A stretch of DNA of 64,000 nt, taken from the NCBI GenBank assembly GCA_024291935.2, contig CM044307.1, forward strand, positions 96,663,461-96,727,460. Direction: 5' to 3'. This DNA is from Okapia johnstoni. Lineage: Eukaryota > Chordata > Mammalia > Artiodactyla > Giraffidae. Under the pieces are notes generated by a model, which saw only the letters and a list, made by a program, of their open reading frames with translations, was not told the DNA's origin and did no database searches. Position numbers and translations under genes: made by a program. Every line of letters begins with the position of its first letter. The first letter of the stretch is position 1. Below are positions 53,669-64,000 of the stretch, one piece after another.

Positions 53669-56600
53669 GGTATTTATTTTATTTGGTGTGTTAGAAACCA
53701 CTTCTTACTCTACACAAAGAACACAAAGCAGAGAAGCGAAAGGAAGTCCTAAAGATTCCTTACTAGGGGCTATTCACTGTGTAAACAATCATCAGTTACT
53801 CACCAGAGCTCTCTAATAAGAGTGACTAGAAAACACAGGTAGATAGGAGAGCTGAAAGCAACACTGTACTAAAAGAATGCTAACAGGGCATCTCTGAAGG
53901 CTGTCAAGCAACTAGTATCTTAGTTTCATTACAAACTCCCTCTACATCGAGAGACATTTATTTTGCTGTGGCCAGATGACAAGAAGGCAGCTGGACCTCT
54001 GCCTTGAAGAACAGCAGCAACCCCAAGAAATCCTTCCTGTTGTTTTCCCATTCAGTCTGGCTTCTGAGATGTTAGGACAAAGCAAACATGGGATTTTGTC
54101 AAGATCAAAGTCTCCTGAGATTTATTCCTTGGACCTAGAAAGCCTTGGTGCATCTTCACTGACTGAATCATGGAGCTGAGTGCCATGGCAATCAAGATGA
54201 ACTGTCAGCCTTAGCCTCCATGACAGCAGTGAACATCCCCCTAACAACTCGCTTAGTCTAAATATAAGCTAATGACGGCCAAAATTATGGTGGTAAAAAC
54301 TGGATTAAAAGATGGAACAAATGGGGACTGAATTTCCAAGAAAGACTAGGCAGAGCTTGTCAGTTTTTAAAAATGGGAAGGGAAAGAGAAGGCAAAATAA
54401 AAAGCCACTTCCATTTTTAAAACCCAGGAGACTGAATTCGGCAGTGCCATTAATAGCACTTGCAAAATCAGGATAAATACTTGAGGGTTCAAAGATATGT
54501 GAGGTTTGCAATTTATTAAATTTGAAAGACCAATCCAGTTGCAAGCGTCCAGTTGGCATGTAGAGGAATAGAAACAAAATTCAAGAGGGGATTTGGGAAT
54601 TTGCACAAAGATTTCGGTGGACATGAAGTAGTAGATGTGTTCTTTTAATAGCTTTTCCCCAGGAAGAAAATATAGGAACTAAGGAAGAAGTGGCTGAAGA
54701 TAAATGTCTTCAAAATATTTACAGTTAGCAGATAGGGGAGGGCAAATCGGCATCTGAGAAGACAAAATTCTGAAAGTGTGCTTAGAAAGTTCTGTGTCAG
54801 AGAGGCACATCTCAGGGAAAGGGCTGATCAGCTGTCCATGACTGAGAAACCTGAGACAGATGACAGGACGATGAACACAGTAGAAAAGGAATTAAAGCAG
54901 CCTGTGATAAGTTGAAGGCAAATTTGAAGGCAGATCATTTGGTGACAATCCTCTAGGGACTGCGCCCATGACACCTTATATTTCATCTCCAGCTCAGCCT
55001 GAACAGATGGCACAAATGAGACCCTCTTCATATGAGAGCTTCATCTGGATTTATAATCTAGTCAGTCCCATTTCCTTATTCGCCTCCAGAAGCACTGGAA
55101 GAAAAGCCCCATCTGTATTCCCAGAGGAGACAGAATAAGGCTCATTAACAAGATGTTTGAGACAGCTCTGCTTGCAGTTTTATGAAGAAACTTTATGAAT
55201 TAGCAATGTAATATGTAATATAGTGTACACTTTCACCATTGTAGACCAAGATTTCAGTGCCTTATATTACAGCTGTATTTTCAATGAAATGTAATCGGTT
55301 TCTGAACTGACAGATTTTAGCATCTTAAAGTTAGTATTAAAAGTAAGATTGATAAAGTTATTTTCATCTAAAATATTAAGAGCTGGATTCCTGTGAGAAA
55401 TAGAAATATGGCACTTTCTTAATTTCCAAATTTAGCAAATCCCAAGCCGAACCTTTTCAGGATAATAAATCTTTTTTGTATTACACTGAAATCCCCTCAA
55501 GTCTATCCCAGAAGTTGGAAATAAAGTATGAAATTAACACTTGTTTCATTTTTGCAAAATACTTCATGTTTCCTTTTTGACGTATGGCACTTGTTCAGAT
55601 TTTATGCGTATGTTTTGAATTTTGCTAATGCCATTTCAAATACTTTATCATATTTTGCTATATTGTATGATGTATTAGGAGTTTAATGAGGAAATAAAAC
55701 CACAATTTGATTAATTACAGTCCAGCGGTTATAATTCTGCCTTTCAAGTAATCAAAGTAATTTCTTTTGTCGTAACATAAGTAGTCCTTTTACAGACATA
55801 ATTTTTCACAGACCAGTAATAACTCTACATTTTATAGAGTTACATCTGGTTGCAAATAGCAGAACAGTTCTTTGAGCTAACCTCAATATTGTCATAATGA
55901 CAAAGGCCAGTAACCAAACAAAGCACAAGCATGTAGCTGGGCTCCGAGAGTGATCTCGAGTCAGGGCTTTGTGCGCAGTCTACCCTTCTGCTTCAGTTTT
56001 CCTCCAAGGACTAGCTGTGTCTGCTCCTCAGTCAACAAATAGAACATGGCGACCAAAAGCTGGTTTACAGGTTATAATTCAGCCATCTGTAGGGAGACTG
56101 ATCCTCTCTCTCTCATTTCGAATTTTAAAATTCGGGGGCAAAAAAATGACTGGTTTTCATCAGCTATCCATTCTTAAATGAATCAACTCTGGCTAAAGAG
56201 TGGTGTCTCCAGAGAGCAGAAGGGGATGTTTTTGACCCAGCCTATCAACTGTGGACAGGAGCCATGGACATGTTGGGCAAAATGGCTGCCCAGAATTTCC
56301 AGCCATTGTGAGGAAAGGAGAGGTGAAAAATGGCATGAGCTACAGAGGCTCTTCTTCTTCTCTCTCTCTTCTTTTTTAAAAGTACAAGAGACTCTTTTTA
56401 CAAAGTGTTGAGATAACATATTGATTCCATCACTTACATTATTTTTTAAATCAGCTAATTTGCATAGAAAACTACAATCATAACTATTGTTTGGGTCTGT
56501 TTAAGTAACTTTATTGAAAAATATTTGGTGTGGGCGCATGTGTAAACACACAGTTTATTTTTAGTTGTCTGCTGGGGACTCTGGTGGAAAACTGGGTGAG

Positions 56601-57194
56601 CAGGGGAACATATTTCAAATAACACAAGACAGCTGGTTTTATCCAGTCACTGATTGGTTAGGTGTGGGGGTGGGGGGACATAGAGGCTTGGAATTCCCCT
56701 TGGTTATTAGAGACAATACTTAGGTTGCTGACTCAACTCCCTTCACGCTTGCTTTTCTCCAAGGCAGAGGTCGAAAAGTGAAAATTCATCTTCCCACCTC
56801 CCGGGAAGGGGGCCCTTGCTAGTCAGTTCCCGTGAACAGGACACAAGTGGAAGGCCATTAGTGCTGCCCCTTCTGCTTTCCTCCCAGCCTGGAAAGCTGG
56901 GAGGATACCTGAGGTTCATGTCACCCCTGAGGATGACAGAGTAAGAAAACAGGAAGAAGAGAAGAAACTATGGAGTGCCCATGTCTGAACTTCCTGTTGC
57001 AAGGAAGATAAACTTCCTGAAACAGATAAACCCACTACCTTATAGAAGCTCTCTGCAGAATTTTTCTTTGACTCAGAGCTGACACAACCTAATGGATGTA
57101 GCTATTACAACATCAAGGGAGTAGAAAATAGTACAAGTCTGTCCTTGGTAGCCAAAGGTCGTCAATTTTTTCTGCAAATCATGTTGCCCTTTTG
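53669..57194. other. Repeat-poor block (about 3.5 kb)
   Basis: The longest interval without a recognised transposable element. It is AT-rich, especially 55180-55860. Frames at 53976-54179, 55969-56181 and 56178-56411 have no known domains. A G-rich patch (GGGGGTGGGGGG) lies near 56667. Candidate for conserved non-coding sequence, but that needs alignment. Confidence 0.45.
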
Positions 57195-57680
57195 GGAAGC
57201 ATAGAAGGCTCAATATTGATCCCTCAAAGATGTTCACATCTTATCTCTAGAACCTGTGAATTGGATATTTGTGAACATGATATCTTACCTAATAAAAGAG
57301 AGCTTGTGTTGTGATTAAGTTAAGGATCTTGAGCTACGAAGGTGAGCCTTGCTTATCTAGGTGGGGCCAATGTAGCTACAAGGGTTTTTATAAAAGGGAG
57401 ACAGGAGTGTCAGAGAGATGTGAGGATGGAAGCAGAGGTTACGAAAGAAGATACTATGCCACTGGCTTTGAAGACAGAGGAAGGGACCACAAGTTAAGGT
57501 TTGTAGACAACCCCTAAAGACTGGAAAAGGTAAGAAAATGGATTCTCCCCTAACACTCCCAGAAGTAATGCCACTCTGTGGACCATTTTATACATCTGAT
57601 CTCCAAAATTGTAAAATAATAAACTTTTGTAGTGATAATACTTAGTTTATGGCAATTTGCTATAGAAGCAGTTGTAAACT
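57195..57680 (+). repeat. Solo LTR of an ERVL-MaLR (MLT1-like) element
   Basis: Order of landmarks: 'ccctcaaagatgttcacatc', 'tctctagaacctgtgaattg', 'gattaagttaaggatcttga', 'taaaagggagacaggagtgt', 'ggatggaagcagaggttacg', 'ctggaaaaggtaagaaaatg', 'gattctcccctaacactccc', 'aattgtaaaataataaactt', 'tatggcaatttgctatagaa'. This is the plan of an old mammalian apparent LTR. No internal retroviral sequence is adjacent. Subfamily not resolved. A 68-codon frame inside (57311-57517) is not a gene. Confidence 0.68.
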
Positions 57681-58975
57681 AACCCAGGAGCGTTTAATTC
57701 ACAACAACATTAACACACTGGACTCCTACAAGACACCCCAAAGGTCACTCAACCCCCAACCACCCCTCAGATCCATACAGGACACTGCGGGGGCAGCACG
57801 ATGCTGTGTACTTTCAGTACCTCTCCGACCTAATGAGAATGACATTGCAGACTTGAAGGCAAATCCAGTTTCTTTGATCCGTAATTGGTTTTTTGAACTC
57901 AGTTTCCCAGAGGTTTTTGTGACTAGGTTGTATCTATTGAGTTGGAAATTTCATTCATGTGACATTTAATATAGAACTCTCTGAATGCATGATTAATTTT
58001 TGCAGATCAGATATTACCTCATTATCAGATTTACAGAAAGCAGCAATGTAATTATAAAGCAGCTATTTTCAGCACACTCTTCCCAGGTTATTTCTCTGCC
58101 AAATCATTTTGCCCTGGGAAATAACACGTGGCACTATCAAAAACAAGTTGAATCTTGGTAAGCAATCTGTTCAGATAATTGCATCTTTATTATTGATGGT
58201 TCCCCCTTAGGATTTGGGGGTCTCACAATCTGCTTTGCCCCTGTACTGCAATTCATTAAGGCTTCCATCCTGAGCCAGTTTTAATTAAACTGTCCTCCTT
58301 TTTCTTTAGTTTCCCATAGCTCATCTTTCTTAGCAGGTCACTGTTGAGAAATCCAGCTGCTGGGTTCATCCGAGTCCTGCCTCCCTCCTATTTATCATTT
58401 CAACGAGTCACCTCTCAGTTTAAAAGTTCAGCATTTTATTGAGCTGAACAAGCATAAAATATACCTGCTTTCAAAAAGAGAAAACAAAAACTAAAACGCA
58501 AAGGAAAAAAAAGACTAGCATCTCAGTCTGCATCTTATAGAAAATAAAACAGGTACTATTTTATTCATAAGCTGACCCTATGTTTGTGACAGTAAGGCTA
58601 GGTAAAAATTTAATGTCCTTAAAAAATCAACTTCTGGCTTTCTTCATCCTGCAATTAAACTGCCTTGTGATGGATTAATATGACATAACAGGATATGGCA
58701 TAAGATATGATATATAATAGGCAGATTTCTGGAAGATTTATAACTTTTCATCCCCTTTCCAATAGGATTCTCCTGATTGGCCATAGTCATTTTTTTTTTT
58801 TATCTTATGTACAAAGTGAAATAGATTTGACTGTCTGTTACTTGTTTATTTTCACTGAGAAGCAATAATATAACTGCATTTCTTGTCAGTTGTCCTTATA
58901 AGTTTTCACAGTGATGGCTTTGTTTCCATAACACAGGTTCTCCTTCATTGTAGGTAAGGAAAAAAAGGAGTTTCT
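57681..58975. other. Unique stretch, AT-rich, possible conserved element
   Basis: No transposable element recognised. 57980-58330 has several homeodomain-type ATTA/TAAT cores. The 106-codon frame 57649-57969 has no known domain. (T)12 lies at 58790-58801. Confidence 0.45.
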
Positions 58976-58979
58976 TTGT

Positions 58980-59065
58980 TCATCCAACAATCTAATAAAT
59001 ATTCATTGAGAGCTTTCTTTGTGCAAGGCTGAACACAAGGCAATGCATAGAATATAAAATTGTCT
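58980..59065 (-). repeat. L2 LINE fossil
   Basis: 'aataaatattcattgagagc', 'tttctttgtgcaaggctgaa' matches the reverse-complement L2 terminus; only ~85 bp. Confidence 0.6.
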
Positions 59066-59595
59066 AAGAGAGGCTCTACTTGAAGGCAGTTCACTGAATT
59101 AGGTTTTACATGTTGATGATCATTCTCTACCTCAAAGAAAAGCAAAGGACTCCTCATTGCCACCCCTTTTCTTGTTACAATATTTGGAAGAGAAGATTTG
59201 AGAAGACAGTCTGGAGGAAAGGTTAAGATTAGTTAGGAGATATCAGTTATTCACAAGCTACTGTAGTGACAAATAGAACAATAGAATAAAGAGAAAAGTA
59301 ATGTTATAAAATACACTTACAAAAGAAGACTTGAAAAAAATGTAGTAACTGATCAGCCATTAGGTAAATATGTAGGTAAATATAAAACATTTTTTCTTTT
59401 AACTTCTTTAATAGACATATCAAAGCATTGTCTTATGAGGTTAAGATAAAACGATACATGTAGTACAAATGAAAACTAGAGCAAGAAGGATTGAGTGAAG
59501 TGGAGATAAATGGAAATATACTCTGTTACAAAACTGCTGTGTAATGTGAAGTGGTATAATATTGACTTTATATGTATGCTGTGAAAAGTTAAGGA

Positions 59596-59653
<58 letters not shown>
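59596..59653. repeat. Compound (GT)n(AT)n(AC)n microsatellite
   Basis: A GT run (59596-59622) passes into alternating TA (59622-59644) and then CACACACAC (59645-59653), at the tail side of a minus-strand CHR-2. The two outer blocks are mutually complementary around a self-complementary AT core. Confidence 0.96.
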
Positions 59654-59795
59654 GGCTGCATGGGTCCTAGTTGCAGCATATGGGATCTTTGTTGCCCCAT
59701 GGCATGTGGGATCCTAGTTCCCTGACCAGAGATCAAACCTGCACCCCTGCATTGCAAGGCAGGTTCTTAACCACTGGATCACAAGGGAAGTCCCG
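59654..59795 (-). repeat. CHR-2 type SINE nested in L1M
   Basis: 'cagcatatgggatctttgtt', 'gcatgtgggatcctagttcc', 'ctgaccagagatcaaacctg', 'aggttcttaaccactggatc', 'acaagggaagtccc'. Flanks AAGGATGTGT / GAGGATATAT may be a degenerate TSD. Confidence 0.9.
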
Positions 59796-60628
59796 AGGAT
59801 ATATATTTTAATTCCTATGGCAACCCATAAAAATAAATGCAAAGAAGTATACCCCAGAAGTTAATAAGTAAATTCCAACAGAAATCTAAAAGTTATTCAA
59901 ATAAGCTCAAGGAAAGCAGGAAAAGAGAACAGAGGCAACATACAGAAACAGAGAATAAGATGGTAGACCTAAATCCAACTGTGTCAGTAACTGCACTAGA
60001 CGCCAAAGAAACTCATTGGGTGATGAAACATTTTTCACCAAATAGTGCTAGAACTGAATATCCACATAGAAGATACTGCACATTATTCCCTATTTCATAC
60101 CATACACAAATATTAGTTTGAGACGTATCATAAACCTAAAGGTAAAACCTATAAGGCTTTTAGAAGAAAAGAAAATGGCAGAATACAAGTAAGCCACAGA
60201 ATGCAATATTAACTAAATAAAACTGGTAAATTATATTGTATCCAACACTTCTGCTTATCAACAGACATTACTAAGAAATGAAGAGGTAACCTATGGACTG
60301 GGGGAAAACATGCTAAACTAGTATCTGGAATACACAAAAGGTGGTCTCAGTAGCAAGAAGACATACAACCCCATTAGAAAAATAGACAAAGGATTTGGAT
60401 AGACATTTCATAAAACAAAATAATACAAGTGGTCAATAAATACATGAAAAAGCTTTTAACTTAATTATTCAATAGAGAAATGCAAATTAAACCCACAATT
60501 AGGTTTCATTAAGTGGCCATCAGAATGGCAAAATTTTTTAAAAACTGAGAACAACAAATGTCAACAAAGATGTGAAACAACTATAAAGTTAGTGGGGATG
60601 TAAATGGTATAACCATTGAAAATCATTT

Positions 60629-60897
60629 GCTGCTGCTAAGTCGCTTCAGTCGTGTCCGACTCTGTGCGACCCCGTAGACGGCAGCCCACCAGGCTCCCCC
60701 GTCCCTGGGATTCTCCAGGCAAGAACACTGGAGTAGGTTGCCATTTCCTTCTCCAATGCACGAAGGTGAAAAGTGAAAGTGAAACCGCTCAGTCGTGTCC
60801 GACTCTTAGCGACCCCATGGACTGCAGCCCACCAGGCTCCTCCATCCATGCGATTTTCCAGGCAAGAGCACTGGAGTGGGGTGCCATTGCCTTCTCC
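60629..60897 (-). repeat. Bov-A2 SINE (dimer) nested in L1M
   Basis: A complete minus-strand Bov-A2: (GCT)n tail, 'tcgcttcagtcgtgtccgac', first unit, linker 'gaaggtgaaaagtgaaagtg', second unit 'ctcagtcgtgtccgactctt', ending 'ccattgccttctcc'. Many CpGs remain, so it is young. Apparent frames on both strands across it are SINE sequence. Confidence 0.96.
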
Positions 60898-61690
60898 GCA
60901 TACCTATGCTACAACCTAGCAATACCATTCCTAAGTATTTACCCCAAAGAAATGAAAAGCATCATTTACATAAAGACACAAAAGAATATTTATAACAGCA
61001 TTCATAACATCTCAAAACTGGAAACAACTCAGGTGACCATCAAAAGGAGAAAGGATAAACATAATGTATTCATGGGATATTATTCAGCAATAAAAAAAGC
61101 AATAAAAACTACTGATAAAGGCAATAGTGTGTATAAACGTTAAGTTATGTTGGAAGAAAAAAACCTTAGGCAAGAGAGTACATACTGTGTGACTTTCATT
61201 TATATGAAATTCTAGAAGATTTAAAATTAATCTACTGTAGAAAAAAAATCAGAACAGAGTTCCCTCTGGAAATGTAAAAGCAGAGATTGCTGTTTCAGGG
61301 ACATAAGGCAACTTTTTGAGGTTATGTTAACATTTTATATCTTGATAAGACTTTGGGTTACTCAGATGAATACATTTTTCAAAGCTCATTAAAGTTTATA
61401 GTTAATATTTATGCATTTAATTATATGTCGAACCAAAGAAAACTGTAACAAAACAAAAAGCATCAAACTCTAATTGTTGATGTGTAAACTAAAGTCTTTA
61501 GAAAGAAGTCTATGAATCTGAAAGTTACTTTGAAATTCATAAATAAATAAGATGGGCTGATGGATAGATAATGGGTGAATCTAGTAAAGCAAGTTAGTGA
61601 AATGTTACTGGTCATTCATGGTAACACTTTCCAACTTCTCTGTATGTTTAAAATGTTGGAAAAAATTTTCAAAGTCAATCAATATAATGC

Positions 61691-62031
61691 GCAATGAACA
61701 GAATAAGAAAAATAAAGCAATTCAACTCAATAGCTGCAGAAAAACATTTAAAAAATCCAAAACCCATTTATTATAAAAGTCTTAGAAAACTAGGACTACA
61801 ATTTATTTCTTAAACTGAAATAAATTACACAGACACACAAGCACACAATTTACAGCAAAATCTACCTAATGGTGATTACTTTAGAGATTTCCTTTTGATA
61901 TAGAGTACGATACAAGGCTTTCCAACTGTCATTAATTTTATTCTACACTGTTCTGAAAGTCTTAGTGAGCTTAATACGATAAGAACATTTAAATGAAAAG
62001 AAATAAAAGGCACTATCATTGGATTAAAAAT
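61691..62031. other. AT-rich unique stretch
   Basis: Nothing recognised; perhaps the outer edge of the L1 fossil. Confidence 0.4.
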
Positions 62032-62040
62032 AAAATTTAC

Positions 62041-62239
62041 AGACTTCCCTCGTGGTCCAGTGACTAAGATGCTGCCTGTCAATGCAGAGGACACGGTTTC
62101 AATCTCTGGTCCAGGAAGACTGCACACGTGTTGGGGTAACTGGGCATGTGTGCTGCAACTGCTGAGTCTGTGTACCTAGAACTCGTGTTCCACCCACAGA
62201 AATGAAGAGCCAGCACAGCTAAAAAATAAAAATAAAATA
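62041..62239 (+). repeat. CHR-1 SINE, internally deleted, 9-bp TSD
   Basis: 'agacttccctcgtggtccag', 'gctgcctgtcaatgcagagg', 'cagtggaaactcgtgttcc'-like middle, then 'aatgaagagccagcacagct' and an A-rich tail. The middle ~100 bp of CHR-1 are missing. AAAATTTAC (62032-62040) and AAAGTTTAC (62240-62248) are the duplicated target with one mismatch. Confidence 0.85.
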
Positions 62240-62258
62240 AAAGTTTACTATTTGCAAG

Positions 62259-62296
62259 TTCAGTTCAGTTCAGTTCAGTCACTCAGTCATGTCCAT
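62259..62296 (-). repeat. BovB 3' terminal stub with (TTCAG)4
   Basis: Four TTCAG units followed by 'tcactcagtcatgtcc', the terminal ~38 bp of BovB only. An unusually short copy. Confidence 0.8.
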
Positions 62297-62404
62297 CCCC
62301 AGCTGGGACACGGGGACGGAGCAGGTGGGTGAGTACCAGCACTGCTTCTTCCTCCTGTGCACCGGCGAACCCTGCTTCAAAAATATAAACAAACTGAACT
62401 GAAG
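62297..62404. other. GC-rich segment ending in an inverted TTCAG repeat
   Basis: GC- and CpG-rich compared with its flanks ('gggacacggggacggagcag', 'ctgtgcaccggcgaaccctg'). It ends with ACTGAACTGAA (62393-62403), the exact reverse complement of the TTCAGTTCAGT at 62259-62269. A 36-codon open stretch (62295-62402, terminated by TGA) reads through it but has no known homologue. Confidence 0.55.
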
Positions 62405-62638
62405 GGCTCTAGATGAACCACCTAATTGCACTTCATGCCTTGAGAGGGATGGATGTTTAAACCGATAAGACTGGTATTTTTTTGCTACACCTTTTGCATT
62501 TCCTCCTTGTCCTTGGGTGCCCCATCTAAGTATTTTACACATGACAGAAAAGAAATTCTATTTTACACTCAAGTATAGCCTTTAGTTTAAATTAAGTTTG
62601 TCTCATGAGGACAGAGAACTGTTTTGTGCTCTCCTCAT
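62405..62638. other. Unique spacer
   Basis: Nothing recognised between the GC-rich segment and the next BovB. Confidence 0.5.
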
Positions 62639-62639
62639 C

Positions 62640-63880
62640 AGTTCAGTTCAGTTCAGTTGCTCAGTCGTGTCTGACTTTTTGCGACCCCAGGGACTGCAGC
62701 ACGCCAGGCCTCCCTGTCCATCACCAACTCCCGGAATTTACTCAAACTCATGTCCATTGAGTTGGTGATGCCATCCAACCATCTCATCCTCTGTCATCCC
62801 CTTCTCCTCCCGCCTTCAATCTTTCCCAGTCTCAGGGTCTTTTCCAAGGAGTCAATTCTTCCCATTAGGTGGCCAAAGAATTGGAGTTTCAGCATCAACA
62901 CCAGTCCTTCCAGTGAATATTCGGGACTGATTTCCTTTAGGATGGACTGGTTTGATCTCCTTGCAGTCCAAGGGATTTTCAAGAGTCTTCTCCAGCACCA
63001 TAGTTCAAAAGCATCAATTCTTAGGCTCTCAGACTTCTTTATGGTCCAACTCTTACATCCATACATGACTACTGGAAAATTCATAGCTTTGGCTAGATGG
63101 ACCTTTGTCAGCAAAGTAATATCTCTGGTTTTTAATATGCTATTTAGGTTTGTCATAGCTTTTCTTCCAAGGAGCAAGTGTCTTTTAATTTCATGGCTGC
63201 AGTCACCATCTGCAGTGATTTTGGAGACCAAGAAAATAAAGTCTGTCACTGTTTCACTGTTTCCCCTCCTATTTGCCATGAAGCCATGGGACCGGATGCC
63301 ATGATCTTCGTTTTTTGAATGTTGAGTTTCAAGCCAGCTTTTCACACTTCTCTTTCCCTTTCATCAAAAGGCTCTTTAGTTCCTCTTTGCTTTCTGCCAT
63401 AAGGGTGGTGTCATCTGCATATCTGAGGTTATTGATATTTCTCCTGGCAATCTTGATTCAGCTTGTGCTTCAATCCAGCCCAGCATTTTGCACGATGTAC
63501 TCTGCATAGAAGTTAAATAAATAGCGTGACAATATACAGCCTTAACATACTCCTTTCCCAATTTGGAACCAGTCCATTGTTCCGTGTCCAGTTCTAACTG
63601 TTGCTTCTTGACCTGCATACAGGTTTCTCAGGAGGTAGTTAAGGTGGTCGAGTATTCCCATCTGTTTAAGAATTTTCCACAATTTATTGTGATCTATGAA
63701 GTCAAAGGCTTTAGCATGGTAAATGAAGCAGTAGTAGATGTTTTTCTGGAATTCTCTTGCTTTTTCTATGATTCACTGGATGTTCGCAATTTGATCTCTG
63801 GTTCCTCTGCCTTTTCTAAATCCAGCTTGAACATCTGGAAGTTCTCCATGCACATACTATTGAAGCCTAGCTTGGAAAAG
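62640..63880 (-). mobile_element. BovB LINE, 5'-truncated (about 1.24 kb)
   Basis: The 3' terminus at 62640 ('cagttcagttcagttcagtt') is followed by the C-terminal and RT-coding regions to about 63880 ('gaagcctagcttggaaaa'), where BovB identity ends. No clear TSD; GTGCT occurs near both ends. Confidence 0.93.
62794..63618 (-). pseudogene. BovB ORF2: RT palm and C-terminal remnant
   Basis: The minus-strand frame 63345-62794 (183 codons) holds the ORF2 C-terminal block ([49 protein letters not shown]). The RT palm lies upstream at 63618-63376, but the long frame there is out of register; the codons for YADD are at 63410-63421 in a different frame. At least two frame disruptions, so it is inactive. 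Confidence 0.9.
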
Positions 63881-63904
63881 TGCTTAGTCATTGGTTTTGT
63901 CTGT

Positions 63905-64000
63905 TTTCAACTTTAGTAGATAATGGTGAATTGTCTTTCAAAGTGCTTGTACCGATTTACACTCTCACCAGGAGTGTATGAGTGTTTCCATTGTTCCATG
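63905..64000 (-). repeat. L1M 3' UTR fragment running off the window
   Basis: 'ttgtctttcaaagtgcttgt', 'accgatttacactctcacca', 'ggagtgtatgagtgtttcca' is the well-known minus-orientation L1 3' UTR sequence; it continues beyond base 64000. Confidence 0.75.

Larger units (their letters stand above)
59340..61690 (+). repeat. L1M LINE fossil, about 2.3 kb with nested inserts
   Basis: Consecutive L1M 3' landmarks: 'gagtgaagtggagataaatg', 'gatggtagacctaaatccaa', 'aaaatagacaaaggatttgg', 'agagaaatgcaaattaaacc', 'ggccatcagaatggcaaaat', 'ataccattcctaagtattta', 'actggaaacaactcaggtga', 'gtactgtgtgactttcattt'-like, 'tgttggaaaaaattttcaaa'. It covers the distal ORF2 and 3' UTR of an old mammalian L1. Interrupted by a CHR-2 at 59654 and a Bov-A2 at 60629. 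No intact frame. Confidence 0.78.

Noticed and set aside
2534..62239. tRNA genes suggested by the heads of Bov-tA and CHR copies (A- and B-box-like motifs)
   Set aside because: These are tRNA-derived SINE heads joined to SINE bodies with TSDs and cannot fold as complete tRNAs.
1..64000. CRISPR arrays, operons, phage or plasmid functions
   Set aside because: The repeat content is unmistakably ruminant nuclear DNA. Tandem repeats seen are microsatellites or minisatellites without spacer structure.

Overview
The window is vertebrate nuclear DNA from a ruminant, almost certainly a bovid. The evidence is its repeat set: BovB (RTE-type LINE) copies, Bov-tA and Bov-A2 SINEs (ruminant-specific, with a tRNA-Glu-like head and/or BovB-derived body), and CHR-1/CHR-2 SINEs (shared by ruminants, hippos and whales). 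These sit on an older mammalian background of L2, MIR, L1M, MER5A, Tigger and an MLT1-like LTR. The sequence alone does not separate cattle from buffalo, sheep or goat.

I find no protein-coding gene, functional RNA gene, CRISPR array or prokaryotic feature. All longer open frames either lie inside BovB, Tigger or SINE copies or look like chance frames in AT-rich DNA. The window reads as intergenic or deep intronic sequence. The only protein-coding remnants are broken pieces of the BovB reverse transcriptase.

Layout. 1-9 kb: AT-rich DNA with MIR fragments, two Bov-tA copies with clean target-site duplications (TSDs), a CTCF-like motif at 2261-2274, a small CpG/GC-rich cluster near 4.4-4.7 kb, a CHR-1 nested in an L1 3' end, and a BovB 3' end. 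8.7-13.3 kb: two shrunken Tigger DNA transposons. 13-22 kb: sparse repeats, a 162-bp tandem duplication at about 18.9-19.24 kb, and a Bov-A2 inside an L2. 22.5-25.8 kb: a repeat-poor block. 25.8-27.2 kb: an L2 containing an L1MA containing a two-SINE block. 28.3-33.4 kb: three BovB pieces, the largest 1.8 kb. 33.5-45 kb: L2/MIR fossils, an inverted Bov-tA pair, microsatellites and an L2 of about 1.1 kb. 45.5-50.2 kb: two further BovB copies, one frameshifted and one internally deleted, and a strong G-quadruplex motif. 51-59 kb: MER5A, another hAT-type relic, a 3.5-kb repeat-poor block and an MLT1-like LTR. 59-64 kb: an L1M fossil of about 2.3 kb with nested SINEs, a fold-back GC-rich segment and a last BovB copy.

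The layers give a relative chronology: L2/MIR, then L1M/Tigger/MER, then CHR, then BovB/Bov-tA/Bov-A2. No previously undescribed biological system is evident. The more unusual items are an 81-bp head-only SINE with its own TSD, the two-SINE block, the inverted-repeat-bracketed GC-rich segment, the tandem duplication, the CTCF-like site and the G-quadruplex.
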